Notes under the pieces: model-generated
Told to the model about the DNA's origin: nothing
Databases searched by the model: none
What the model saw: only the letters and a program-made list of their open reading frames with translations
From: Gonapodya prolifera JEL478
Lineage: Eukaryota; Monoblepharomycota; Monoblepharidomycetes; Monoblepharidales; Gonapodyaceae
Direction: 5' to 3'
Assembly (NCBI GenBank): GCA_001574975.1
Contig: KQ965736.1
Coordinates: 662,910-726,909, forward strand
DNA: 64,000 nucleotides
Made by a program: the position numbers and the translations under genes
Part shown: one piece after another, positions 37,887 to 48,232 of the stretch
Layout of the letters: every line of letters begins with the position of its first letter
Position numbering within the stretch: position 1 is the first letter of the stretch

Positions 37887-39357
37887 ATGTCTGGTACGTC
37901 TCGCTGCGGACCTGCTGTGCCGTTTCGACATCCAGCTCCTCCACCGAGAGCCCGTCCTTGGACACTACTGCACTCAATCCAACGGTCGAAGAGAACCTTC
38001 AAAGATACTTCATCAGTTCGTTTTCCTGCTCGTCTGGCGAGGTCGAAATGTCTCGAGTGCGGCGCGCGCGCTACCGCTCCTCTTTAGAGAATGTCGCGAT
38101 GCGACTTAACCGGAAGAGTAGAGAGTACCTTGCAAAGATCGAGCAGAAGTGTTCCAACGGTGAGGCGCTCTCTGCTGGTTCCGATTCGGCATTCCACGAA
38201 ACTCTTTGCATCAGTTCAAACCAATCAGTACGCCGCACAACTCCTCACCGATTTGATGAACGAGGCGATACCTCAAGTTTTTGCAGGTGCAGATCCCTGG
38301 ATTGTCAGAGCAATTACGAACGCCGTCAACTGGGCTGGTACCACACCCCATGGGGAGGAGTTGTTTTCCGTGCTCTTTGGATCTGGCGCAGGCGTCATTT
38401 TGGTGACAAACTGCGTTGGATTGCATTGGGTCATTGCAAAGCAAGTAGTCGCTCAAATGATCGTCTACAGCAAAGACTTCTTCGATAAGCTTGAAAGCGG
38501 AGCTTCGGTTGTCATTTCTACAGCAAATTACGACGAGCTGATACAAGACAGACTCAACGGAAGTCGGGTTTTTGTGCTTGCGAAAAGCAGTTTCGGTGGA
38601 ATCTCCTTGAAAGAGTTCGAAGCGGCTGCCTTAAGAAGGTCTTCCTCTACGTTGTCCGTACAGTGTTGCTGGTAGAACTAGGCTTCACGGCCTCGTTACT
38701 CTGGAAGACTAGCCAAGCATTTGGAGAAGTTCCATCTCTCAAATCTGGTACGTCGTTCCCTTTAGGTCTCCGAGATTTAAGCATCACGTGCACATTTTCT
38801 GCAACCCTTCGACGAAATCAAAAAATGGGTGGAGATCTCGTCAAAGATAACGACAGCTTTGTGAAATCAAATGGTAAGCCATTCACCAATGTGTACGACA
38901 TCTCAAACGGGACAGCTCACTCAGCGTACATACGAATATTCCATCGTCGAATCTTGTTTTGAAAGTCTCAGAAATATACCAGGACATGCTTTTGCTCCTC
39001 GACAGAATTCGCCACCAGCACTCGAACGCATCAACCTTGAAAACTTAATTCGGCCTAGGTCTGGGAGTTTCGTGCGTATCGCTGAGTCACACACACCTAC
39101 AAAGCTTGTAACTAACGTTCCTGCTACCTAGAATTGGTCAGCTCGGGATGGCTGCCCTCACACCGTCTGCTTGGGCAACGCTTGGTGCAACGGAACTTGC
39201 CCTGGGTCTCGCAGGCAGCGTGATGTCCGGATCTGGAATGTTCTGGAGCGGGAGTCTCGCTGACAAGTTTACGTGCATGCAGAGGGATCTCTTGGGCGAG
39301 GCCAAGAGGTTGCTCGAAGAACTGGATCTTGTGGATGCGGTGGTGGAAACTTTGTAG
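37887..39357 (+). CDS. Helical membrane-associated protein, unknown
   Basis: A likely start is ATG 37887 (ATG TCT G, then a GTACGT donor), joining at 37990-37991 to ENLQRYFISSFSCSSGEVEM. A 57-nt intron (38160-38215) leads to VQTNQYAAQLLTDLMNEAIP and a long helical stretch with a hydrophobic segment (FGSGAGVILVTNCVGLHWV). Further protein-like pieces in other frames are YVVRTVLLVELGFTASLLW (about 38650), DEIKKWVEISSKITTAL (about 38820), YQDMLLLLDRIRHQH (about 38985) and the last exon LGATELALGLAGSVMSGSGM up to 39357. Exon joints after 38560 are not settled. The pattern is an alternation of amphipathic and two or three membrane-length hydrophobic helices. No family is recognised. Confidence 0.5.
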
Positions 39358-39682
39358 AAGGTGGTTACAGGCCTTCATTCCAGCGTAGATACAAGTATGA
39401 GACCTAATATGCTGTACTGCCTTACTACCATTGTTAAGTGGGACAAAACAGAGCATTGTTGATGCCAACGGGTCGGTGTCACCCACTTGAAGAGTCAAAG
39501 CGTATGATCACTTTGATGTGGCGTTCGATATCCACTACTTCTGGTGGATAAATGATTGGAAATTAACAGTTGGGATGCAAGGGGAAAGCAATTGATTCAA
39601 ATTGTTCGGGTAAAATCTTCTTGGGGTCTGTGGCCACACCAACTCCTTTTGTGGCCAGCATCAGAGAGAAACGGGGAGCCGG
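39358..39682. other. Intergenic upstream of the selenoprotein candidate
   Basis: About 325 bp between two + strand genes. No coding signal recognised; presumed promoter of the ZZ-deiodinase gene. Confidence 0.5.
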
Positions 39683-41121
39683 ATGGAGGCGGAGGCAGAA
39701 AAGGCCCCGCGGCATGTCGGCGTGACCTGCTCACACTGCGAATCGGTGGATTTCGAAGGCGTTCGGTGGAAATGGTGAGTCACAGAGCTTCACATCAGCT
39801 TCACGATCTCAAAATCCCACTCATCCCACAGCCTTGAATGCCCAGCCTACGATTTGGCAAGTTGCTCGCGATTAACTGTAACAGCGCTCCACCACAACTC
39901 ACGTCGTACCCTCATCTCAGTGTGGAACATGCGAGCGATTTTCAAGCCTGCTTCACCCCACGACTCACAGCTTTCTCAAACTTGCCCGACCAGGTCCTGT
40001 TCCCAACTTGGGTGTTTTCCTCCCACAAGCAACGCCATCCGATCCTCCACCGCTCAGTCATGACGACAGCGATGACGGGGTGGACTTTGTTGCTCTACCA
40101 GATACCGCGTCGATCCAACGTATGCCAACAAAGCGTGAGCTCTTTCGTCTTCTGGAGGAGGAGGAACGGAAGCGCTTTTCTCCCCGGATTCAAGCGCTCT
40201 ACCTAGAAGCCGAGTCTGACCCGGGGAAGGGCCGTGACTGGCTGACGGTGACGGAGCAGATGCAAGCAGACCTCGTGAGGGAGTTTGGATTTGGCGTGGG
40301 GGCAGTGCAGCTGCTGCGGCGAGCGGCGATAATGTACAAAGGTGCGCAAGTTTGCATTGTTTCGGAAATTGCAAAGCTCTTAACTCCTGTCCGCAATCTC
40401 AGACGACCCAGCTTTCCAAAACGTGTCAGTGTACGTGCGAGAAAACCGTGCGAGAGCGGGAAACCTCCGAACAGGGGACTTGGCACCGGATGTGCCACTC
40501 CTCACACTCGAACTAGTGGAAACTTCAACGGGAACAGTCTTTGGCACAGGGCAGCGACCTGTGGTTGTTGTTGCCGGGAGTTATACATGACCTCCGTTCC
40601 GAGGCGCGGTGGAGCTCCTTAAGGTTCGTCTCGTGCGTTTAACAAAGCCGCAGCGTCTCACCACTCTTCCCCCTTCTGGGCGACCCCTGAATGAACAGGA
40701 TCTGCGTCACAGCTACCGCGCCTCGTGCGATTTTGCTACAATCTATATCTTGGAGGCACACGCCAACGACGTGTGGCCGAACGGCAACGTGGTTAGCATC
40801 CCGGTAAGTTTTGTATTCCTCCTTTGTGCACTAAGAGTCGGTGCTTACATGCAAGCAACTTACCTCTAGCGTCACCGGACTGCCACGGACCGACAGAAAG
40901 CCGCCCTCTCCTTTATCCACGAGTACCAGTACACCATTCCGGTCTTCCTCGACACACTCACTGACGAATTTGAGAAGCAGTACGCACCGTGGCCGTTCCG
41001 CTTCTATATTGTCCGCGAGGGCAGACTGGCGTTTGTAGGGGTGCCCAAGGAGGGGACCTACGACACTGGCGAGGTGGTGGATTGTCTGGCAGAATTGGCG
41101 TGCTTTCCAGAGGCCCGCTGA
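39683..41121 (+). CDS. ZZ-finger/deiodinase-like protein with in-frame TGA (selenocysteine candidate)
   Basis: Six exons (39683-39774, 39832-39856, 39921-40341, 40403-40623, 40699-40803, 40870-41121) give 371 residues if TGA 40588-40590 is read through. Residues 11-57 are a ZZ zinc finger: C16, C19, C31, C34, C40, C43, H51 and H55, with the typical tail HPTTHSFLKLARP. After an acidic linker and a helical region comes an iodothyronine-deiodinase domain. VVVVAGSYT is followed by TGA (residue 242) and PPFRGAVELLK, the deiodinase active-site context GSxTUPPF, where U is selenocysteine. Beyond it FATIYILEAHANDVW matches the IYIEEAHASDGW motif, then IPVFLDTLTDEFEKQY and FRFYIVREGRLAFVG complete the thioredoxin-like fold. 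Deiodinases are selenoenzymes that remove iodine from aromatic rings; relatives outside animals probably have other redox substrates. Intron 2 is GC-AG. No cysteine alternative or splice that skips the TGA is visible. Confidence 0.88.
39857..39920 (+). other. GC-AG intron within the ZZ finger
   Basis: The 64-nt intron starts GCAAGT, the usual extended consensus of GC donors, and ends CATCTCAG. It is phase 0. Splicing here supplies residues C40 and C43 and the two histidines of the ZZ finger; reading on without it gives no ligands in the right places. Confidence 0.75.
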
Positions 41122-41163
41122 AATTTCTTGGAATTTTTTGGAGAAGGAGAGAAGGAGAGTTGC

Positions 41164-41270
41164 CAACCGCACATGACGGCTTGTCGTCGTTTTAAAACAC
41201 CGTTGCCTATCGCTCGGACGGGACCCGTCGTGGTACCGGAGACGACGTGCCTGAGAACTTTACCGGCTTG
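41164..41270 (+). promoter_or_regulatory. Candidate SECIS element in the 3' UTR
   Basis: Starts 43 nt after the stop of the ZZ-deiodinase gene. A lower stem CAACCG 41164-41169 pairs with CGGCTTG 41264-41270 (one bulge). The SECIS-like core is ATGA 41173-41176 opposite TGA 41252-41254. The upper stem is GGC 41178-41180 with GCC 41249-41251 and GTCGTC 41183-41188 with GACGAC 41241-41246, around two weak central pairs. An AAAA run (41194-41197) lies in the apical part. The apical part (52 nt) is larger than in classical SECIS, and a competing hairpin (CGTCGT/ACGACG at about 41227-41247) exists, so this is only a candidate. Confidence 0.35.
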
Positions 41271-41530
41271 CGTGACACGCTTTTTTCTTGTATCCAGTGA
41301 ATAAAATTGATACTCATGCGATGCAATCTTCAATTGGCGTTTGTCTGAATGAGCAGGCTAGTGTGCTTTCATCGCCATTTCCCAACACTCTTCACCATCT
41401 CTTGCTCCCGGCTCGTCTCCCGATTGTTACATTGTGTTTGAGTCAATGTTTTGTGAAGATGTGATCACAACTTTCACCACAAGAAGCTGTGGCCACTAGT
41501 TCGCCGACATCGAACATCCAAGCTTTTTCG
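41271..41530. other. Intergenic, 3' end and promoter
   Basis: Holds an AATAAA-like signal (about 41301) after the candidate SECIS, consistent with a 3' UTR of roughly 200 nt, then the promoter of the PUB-domain gene. No gene seen. Confidence 0.5.
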
Positions 41531-42506
41531 ATGCAGTCACCGGCAAATGCTGCGCCATCATCCACGCAGACCGCTGCCGTCGCTGTGTCGCTACCTCAAG
41601 ACGGATCCACGCAAACCTCGGCCCAATTTGAACAACTCGTGCGACGGCTGCTTACTTCCACAATTATACGAGACAACCCGCCCGCAGTCTACGCCCCGTG
41701 TCTCGCAACGGTGCTCAAGATTGTCTCCAACATTCTCGAAAACCCCGACGATCCAAAGGTGAGCGAAGGTGTCGGGTTCTTACACTGTTCGGTGTTTCCA
41801 TTGATCGATCGCATTTGATTCCACCTTCCCACCCCCCTCCCAGTTTCGTCTCGTCAAGGCCCGAAATCCCGCGTTTCAACGTGCAGTCGTCGCGTGCCGC
41901 GGAGGAACGGATCTGCTCACACTCACGGGTTTTCTGAAGCGAGTCAAGGATTTTGAGGAGTATTGGACGTGGTCCACCGATGCTGAGTGTGAGTCGATCG
42001 ATGGTTGAAGCATGTGGCTCTCGTTTTGGTGCGGCACGGAGGTAGACGGAAAAGTTGCCTGCAAGAGAGACAACGAGGAGTGGTTGGGCGGTTCGTCTCC
42101 TCTGAGCTCCAGCCGTCTCGTCACAGGTCGGCCCCTTGCCATACCTCCCGCCGCCGAATTACGCCTCGTGATCCTATCCTCACTCCTCGCTCACCACGCC
42201 GTCAAATCGCACAACGAGGCCGAACTCGCCCGCGTGCGCAAGCTCGAGGCCAGCCGCGCCGAGGAGGAACGCAAGCGCCAGGTCCTTGCCCAGATTGACG
42301 AGGATAGAGAGAGGAGGAAGCTCGCAGAAGCAAGGAGAAAGGCTGCGGCGGCAGCAGAGTTGGTGAGGCCTCGAAGTCCGGGAGACCGGTCGGAGACGCA
42401 GACGGAGACGGAGATGATGCCGGGAGAGTTCAAGGAAGAGGATGAGTCGGATTTGGTAGATGGTGGGGCAGGTGGACAGATGGTAAAGGTTGAAATGGAC
42501 GAATGA
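41531..42506 (+). CDS. PUB-domain protein (probable Cdc48/p97 partner)
   Basis: Three exons (41531-41758, 41844-41988, 42127-42506) join in phase to 250 residues. Residues about 30-130 form a PUB/PUG domain: YAPCLATVLKIVSNILENPD then FRLVKARNPAFQRAVVACRG and DLLTLTGFLKRVKDFEEYW. The motif NPAFQ and the hydrophobic VLKIVSNILENP helix are typical. This domain in PNGase, UBXN6 and HOIP binds the C-terminal tail of Cdc48/p97. A short hydrophobic helix (LRLVILSSLLAHHAVKSH) leads into a charged coiled coil (EEERKRQVLAQIDEDRERRK) and an acidic tail (TQTETEMMPGEFKEEDESD). No UBX or transglutaminase domain is present, so it is a short adaptor. The start is the first in-frame ATG; the frame stays open upstream to 41489 without another ATG. 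Confidence 0.87.
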
Positions 42507-42832
42507 CGTGTCCAGATCCACTCCGATCCATGTACAGCATCGCATTTTTTCTAGTTCTGCAAATCTGCAATTTTCTTTTCGTTCTGCTTCGCAATTAAAT
42601 TTTGAGCATTCTGAAAGATCGCACACAAAGTACAGTCATGTGCGTCGGATGTGCCCACATTGTGTCCACATAATGATCCCTCCTTTTTTTTTCTCGCCAA
42701 ACGTGCCTTGCCATCCCAGGACGTTCTCGACGTGACCTTGCGCCCATTTTGCTGTATCCCTGAGGCCGGCGTTTCTCATCAACAGCGCTGTGCCCATCAG
42801 CCCCCGCGCCTCCACTCACCCCTCGCAGCTCC
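42507..42832. other. Intergenic, about 325 bp
   Basis: 3' region of the PUB gene and promoter of the transporter gene. A T9 run at 42686-42694 is the only notable feature. Confidence 0.5.
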
Positions 42833-44875
42833 ATGCCCCTCTCTACACACTCACCTCTCACAGTGGCTAAGTCCGCACTGCGCCCGTTCGCTTCTCGCTC
42901 GACGTACCAAGGCGCCGTCGCCGTCCTCGTCAACCTCGGCGTTTTCTTGATCCCCGCGGTGTTTGCCACGCTGTCCAAGTGAGTATGTGGGCGAGAGATC
43001 AGACATGGTAGGCATCGGGATGTTGGGTCGCGGAGAGCACGGAGGGAAATGCGTGTGTGTGAATGAAGAAGTAAACAAATTCACTGCAAAATGTCGTGTG
43101 CAGACTCTGGATCGCAAATATCGACTCATCAATGGTTGCCACGACGGACGCGTACACCTACGTGAGCTCATCACTGATCACTCCGTGGTCCTTCGCGGCC
43201 CCTGAACACATTATCTCCCCCGTTTCTCAATAGTTGGGCGTGTTCGCAGAAGTCCTGAACGAGGGACTCCCGCGTGCGGCGTACCTCGTAGCGGCGCGCA
43301 GTTCGACAGCGAAACGGGCGAGGCAGATCTCCACCCTGTTGACTTTTCAGGTTGGTGCCCATCCATTCGTGTCTTTGTATCCTGCCCTCACGAGCCTCTC
43401 CGCATGTCACCCACGCCAGATGATCGCTTCCTTTGTGCTCTCAGTGATTTTTGTTTGTACCGCACCAGCAATGACCTCAGTGAGCCAAATCAGCACACTG
43501 GATCCATCCATCACCTAATCTCACGCCCAACAAACCCAGGCCTTCGTCCCCCCGAAACGCGGGCCCTCTCCATCACATACTTCCGCATCAGCAGCTTCCA
43601 CGTTCTTCGTTGCCACATCGTACGCGATCGGAACAGCATTCCGGGCTTACGACCGCCCGGACGTTCCCCTCGTCGTCAGCGGGTCATCCACCTTCGTCAA
43701 TATCGTTCTCGACCTGCTCCTTCTCTCCAGGGTCCGCGTGTACCAGGGCAAACGTCAACACCCAGGCGGCTGTGCGTCTTGCGTGTGACGCCGGGGGTGC
43801 TGCTGCAAGTTTCGCGTATTTTATGTGGGGCCTCGAGCGGGGGACCAGATTGAAGTGGTGGCGGTTCGGGCGGGAGGAATTCAAGGATTTCGTGAAGCCT
43901 GGGTTTATCTTCTTTGTCGAGTCGGCGGTCAGGAATGCGTTGTACCTTTGGTAAGACATCTCGTTTGGAAACTTCGCGTCTGCATGACAAGCTAACTGAG
44001 GTGTTTGCAAAGGTTGATCACGGGTATCGTGGCTCTCGCGTGTGTCCCACACAAATTGCGTCATCTTACACGAGGATCATCTTCACCATCCGCCGTACTC
44101 CGCAGCAACGTTTACGCGACTGCATGGGGCGTTTTCAACACCATCCGCTGGGGCATCGTCATGGTGCCCAGCAACGCCCTGGAAGCGTCCTCCTCAACGT
44201 TCGTGGGACACGCCTGGAGCACCTTTCAGACCAATCACGTCAGCGTGAAGGATGTGCCGGGCACGTCGTCTGTGGAACCTCTTGTCCCATCCGCAATCTC
44301 TGGCGAACCTCAGACTGATTCTTCCCGCGACGAGACGTCACTCTATCGTATTACCTACCAATCACTGTGGCTTGTCGTCAAGTATGCGTTCTACTCCGGG
44401 TGCATCGTCCTCGTGACCGAGCTGGTTCTCTTGGCTGTCATGTCGGCAGGCGTGGCAAAGCAGTTTGCGCTGTACTTGAGCGGTGACTCTGACGCGGCTA
44501 CACTCACTGCGACGATGTGGAGAGCCATGGACTGGTGCCATATCCTCTTTGTTGTTTCGGTCCAGATGGCGACGATTCTTCTGGCGAGCAAACCGATCAT
44601 TTACCTTGTGAGCGGTGATATGCGATCCCGATTGTGGAACTGACGACTTACAAACGCGTGCTCCCATGAAGTTCACCTCGCTCATGTGCAACATATGCTG
44701 GGTTATGCCGTGGTGCATTGCGGTCCCTCACCTCAATCTCACCCCAGAGTCTGCATTGCCCTATCATGCTATTATTTTCGGGGGAAGTCTGGTGGTAGGG
44801 TTCGTGTTCACGGTTGTGAGTCTCGGAGTGTGGGTCTGGCTTGCAAGGCGACAGCACAAAGTGCATGACAAGTAA
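42833..44875 (+). CDS. MATE-like multipass transporter
   Basis: Early exons are clear: 42833-42978, 43104-43161, 43234-43350, 43420-43479, then one starting about 43543. They encode hydrophobic helices such as [20 protein letters not shown] and [19 protein letters not shown], the segment [20 protein letters not shown], and [12 protein letters not shown]. Later parts give [59 protein letters not shown] and two C-terminal helices ending [20 protein letters not shown]. The alternation of about ten to twelve helices, with EALNEGLP-like and [16 protein letters not shown] motifs, fits the MatE/multidrug-exporter superfamily as found in lower fungi. Between 43740 and 43755 the frame changes within a GGG run without a usable splice, so a one-base error or mutation is likely there. 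Exon joints after 44030 are approximate. Confidence 0.73.
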
Positions 44876-45006
44876 ATGGAGGGTGATAGATGAACAAGTG
44901 ACTGGGAGGCAGGGCCGTTGGAGGGGCAGTGGCATGTTACTGGTCTTTAGTCTTCGTGATTCAGAAAAGATTTACAGTTTATGGCGTTGATAATAGATGA
45001 TGACTA

Positions 45007-46662
45007 CTACCCACTCAAGAAAGAAAAGTAGTAGTGTGTTGCGTGACCCATTTCTCCCAATACGACCGAGAAAGGGCGACAGTGGTTGCAGAGAATAGTA
45101 GTCCACATAATAAGTTTACTCTGTTTGGTTCCCAAACCCAATGCGGCCGACAAAATCAGTACCAGTGCACCTCCAAGAAAGCAACCCATGCCTTGTCCTC
45201 TTGGCTTTGCGAGACGACCCGGATTCCTCTTGTGGTTAGCAAAACCAGAGTACCGAAGATCTTGGAGAAAAAGCCCGAGATCTTTGATTAGCGCCACGGA
45301 TCGAACGACCACATAAAAGAAGCTCACCCTCATTCTCCCAAACTCTCCTTCAGATCGTGGCATGATTCTGTCTCTAATGTTGGTCCGAATGAACAGTGTG
45401 ACAACAAATCCAACGCAAATGACGGGCAGAATCCATCTCAAGTTAGCGTTGTATATTTTGGGAGATATACGGGAATAGAGCTGAACTTCTTGATTTAAGA
45501 TGTTGTTGTAAACGACGCCAATGCATCCACCAATCGACCACGTGCACAGGATGACGCTTTAAGCAAAGGAATGTTGTCGGATACCAGGATCACGCACCAT
45601 TTGAAAGCACTCACCCATGGAGAGGACCAACATTTCGCGCTCCAAATTGATCAGACAAGAATGCAGGGATGGCGCCAAACCCAGCCCCGTAGCATGCGAT
45701 AAGTAAGAATATGCACGCGAGAAATGCAGGATAGATCTGCTCCTGGAAAACGTAGGGCAGTGCCGCGCACACTGCGATTTGGACTGCAAGACACAACAAG
45801 TACATCGACTTTCTGCCGAGACGGTCCGAGATGATGGGGATGATGATTCTACCCAACGCCGAGGAAATGGCACTGAGCGCGTTCTATCACAGAACTTTGT
45901 GAGATCGCACCCATTCTCAAAGATTACCAAAAAAGAAACCTACAATTAGAGAGGCTTCGTTTGGGTCCTTGCCGAATTGAAACTTGACCATTTCTTGAAG
46001 CTTCGAAGTGTGCTGAGGCCAAACAACATGATGAACATCATTGCAAACTCGAGCTGCAGAAAAGCATGTCGATTTCATGTCAGCAAAGCGGGCCAAAGTA
46101 GCTCTAAACGCACCGATGTAAGAGAGTCGATTAGGCTGATGGCGCAAAGAAGCCGAAGTGGATTGCTTGGTGGGGCATTCTCAATGGAAGCGTGGGTCCA
46201 CGGCTGGTTGCTGCTTACTCCACTGAAGCTTGTACGGGTAGACTTTCGATCAAAGTTGGATTCGCGCCCAAGGGTGGTGCTGGGAATTAATGGGCTCGCT
46301 GTAGGACTCGCAATGGGAAGGGGTCTCCTTATGATGTTCTCCGTCCCGCGAATTGTGTCCAAGCCGACTCCATTAATGCTGTAGTGAGGGGGTGGATTTG
46401 GGAGTAGGTTCATTGCCAGAAATAGATCGTTTATTTGCAACGTTACTAACTGACTTCCACATGATCTGCAAGAGAGGGAAAAGGTGGAAGACCTCTCCAG
46501 TCCGGTTGGCGTTGAAATCGTAGCCAGTCGGCACATAGATGTCTGAACGATTAGCGAGTAAAAATGAAAATTAATTAGATTACAGATTGATCTAATGTAG
46601 CTCGCGAATGTATCTTCAATGACTGTGCCACACCGCTTGCCCACGTGCTGTTCGCTCGCCAT
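45007..46662 (-). CDS. MFS transporter, OFA-like, C-terminal half only
   Basis: On the minus strand the recognisable part runs from about 46150 to 45007: FAMMFIMLFG, then EMVKFQFGKDPNEASLI, NALSAISSALGRIIIP with SDRLGRKSMYLLCLAVQI (the MFS loop motif), then PAFLACIFLLIACYGAGFGA, WSIGGCIGVVYN and LRWILPVICVGFVVTLFI. This is the six-helix second half of an oxalate/formate-antiporter-type (OFA) MFS protein, preceded by the usual polar central loop (NPPPHYSING, about 46420). The first six helices are missing: between the loop and the divergent MTA-phosphorylase gene only about 380 bp remain and they hold no hydrophobic helices. The nearest ATG is 46662. It is either a truncated gene, a half-size transporter or a remnant. 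Confidence 0.6.
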
Positions 46663-46823
46663 ATTCTTTCCGTCGACAAACTCTCGTTAGCCATCGCGTT
46701 TTTTCCACCTGCCCATTGAATCGCTCTCACCACATCATACACGGATTCCGCACTTTCACCACCCACCTCGTCCCTCTGCCTGCCCATAACAACTGGAAAC
46801 ATTTGGAATTTGGAAGACCTCTC

Positions 46824-48025
46824 ATGGCCACTAACGGTTACAAGGGATCCGTTCCACCGGAAGCTTTCCGTGATGTCAAAATTGCAATCATCGGTTGGTT
46901 GTTCAATCGCTCTTCTTGATTGCCGAATTCGTGATTTCGTTACATGTTCGCAAATCGCCTTCGATCAGGCGGAACTGGACTCTACCAGCTCGACAACGTC
47001 AAACACATTGCCGAATTTGAACCGCTGACCGTGAGTCAGCGCGGATTCATCGTAAACACTCTTACTGATCGCGGTTTTCGAATTATAGCCGTGGGGATAC
47101 CCATCGTCTCCCATCCACATCGTAGAGACCGCTGGAGGACACAAAGTCGCATTCTTGGCCCGCCACGGTCGCGGGCACGCCTACACCCCTACCTCAGTGC
47201 CGGCGCAGGCCAACATTGCCGCGCTCAAACACCTCGGTGTTGAGGCCATCTTGGCTTTCTCCGCAGTTGGCAGTCTCAGACAAGAGATTAAACCCAGAGA
47301 TTTTGTCATTCCGGACCAAATCAGTGAGCCCTGGACAGTCTTTCTCCATGTGTAGGGTGAGAATCCAACGCCTTTTTCAGTCGACCGCACAAAGGGCATT
47401 CGTCCCTCCACCTTCTTCGAGACCGGCCTCGTCGCCCACGCCATGTTTGCTGACCCCTTTGACCACACGGGGATCGGGCAAATCGTATGGAACAAGGCGC
47501 GGGACGTCATGGTTGGAGAGGGAGTGCAGATGCACCTTGGCGGGACCGTGATTTGCATGGAGGTGAGGAACCTCGTCCCACTAGGCGTCGATAACGAAAC
47601 ACATAGTTTACATCCGACATCAACAGGGGCCTGCCTTCTCCACTCGCGCAGAGTCAAACATGTACCGCTCCTGGGGCGGCTCTGTGATCAACATGTCGGC
47701 CATCCCGGAGGCGAAACTGGCCCGCGAGGCTGAAATCGCGTACCAAATGGTGTGCATGTCCACCGACTACGACTGCTGGCACGAGGATGAGGAAGCCGTC
47801 ACGGTCGAGATGGTGGTCGGGAACCTCAAGGCGAACGGAGGGAATGCCAGGAGAGTCGTTGAGGCAGTGCTGCCTGAGCTCGAGAAGGCAGTGTGGGGAA
47901 GGGAAAGTGCCTACACTATTGGCAAAGGGCTCAAGGGAAGCATGAAGTTCGCGTGTGTGACGGACCCGGCCAAGAGGGACCTGGCCGTTGTTCGAAAGTT
48001 GGAGTACATTCTGCCAGGTTACTAG
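46824..48025 (+). CDS. MTAP: S-methyl-5'-thioadenosine phosphorylase
   Basis: Cleaves methylthioadenosine with phosphate to adenine and methylthioribose-1-phosphate, the first step of the methionine salvage pathway. Five exons join in phase (46824-46893, 46969-47030, 47089-47323, 47381-47562, 47627-48025), giving 315 residues. The phosphate site [12 protein letters not shown] is restored by the first splice. Further family stretches: [96 protein letters not shown] and [18 protein letters not shown], the nucleoside-binding and trimer-interface regions. All are intact and the length is normal for the eukaryotic enzyme. It is transcribed away from the MFS fragment. Confidence 0.95.
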
Positions 48026-48232
48026 TGAGTGCCAGTCTTGTTGAATTCTCGCGTGAATCATTGAAACCGATTCTTCAAATGCTACTACAGTTCGTAAAAT
48101 ATTAGAATCGGTCACGGCTATTGACAATCACATGTAGAATGCTCCGCTCCTTTGCATGGAGCAATCGAGAACCGTCTACCAGCCTCAACGTGATGCTCCT
48201 GGTCCATTGTCCCAGTCGGAAACTAGCGCGAA

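Noticed and set aside
37666-37977. Minus-strand protein-like frame opposite the start of the helical protein gene
   Set aside because: It has no ATG near its beginning and is interrupted upstream; kept only as a caution in the findings.
40588-40590. TGA in the deiodinase-like gene as a stop or pseudogene mutation
   Set aside because: It falls exactly at the selenocysteine codon of the family, and the next 129 codons with two clean introns stay conserved. A random mutation at that one codon is unlikely.
41222-41247. Hairpin CGTCGT/ACGACG as a transcription terminator
   Set aside because: Such terminators are bacterial; this is a eukaryotic gene. It is noted only as a competitor of the candidate SECIS fold.
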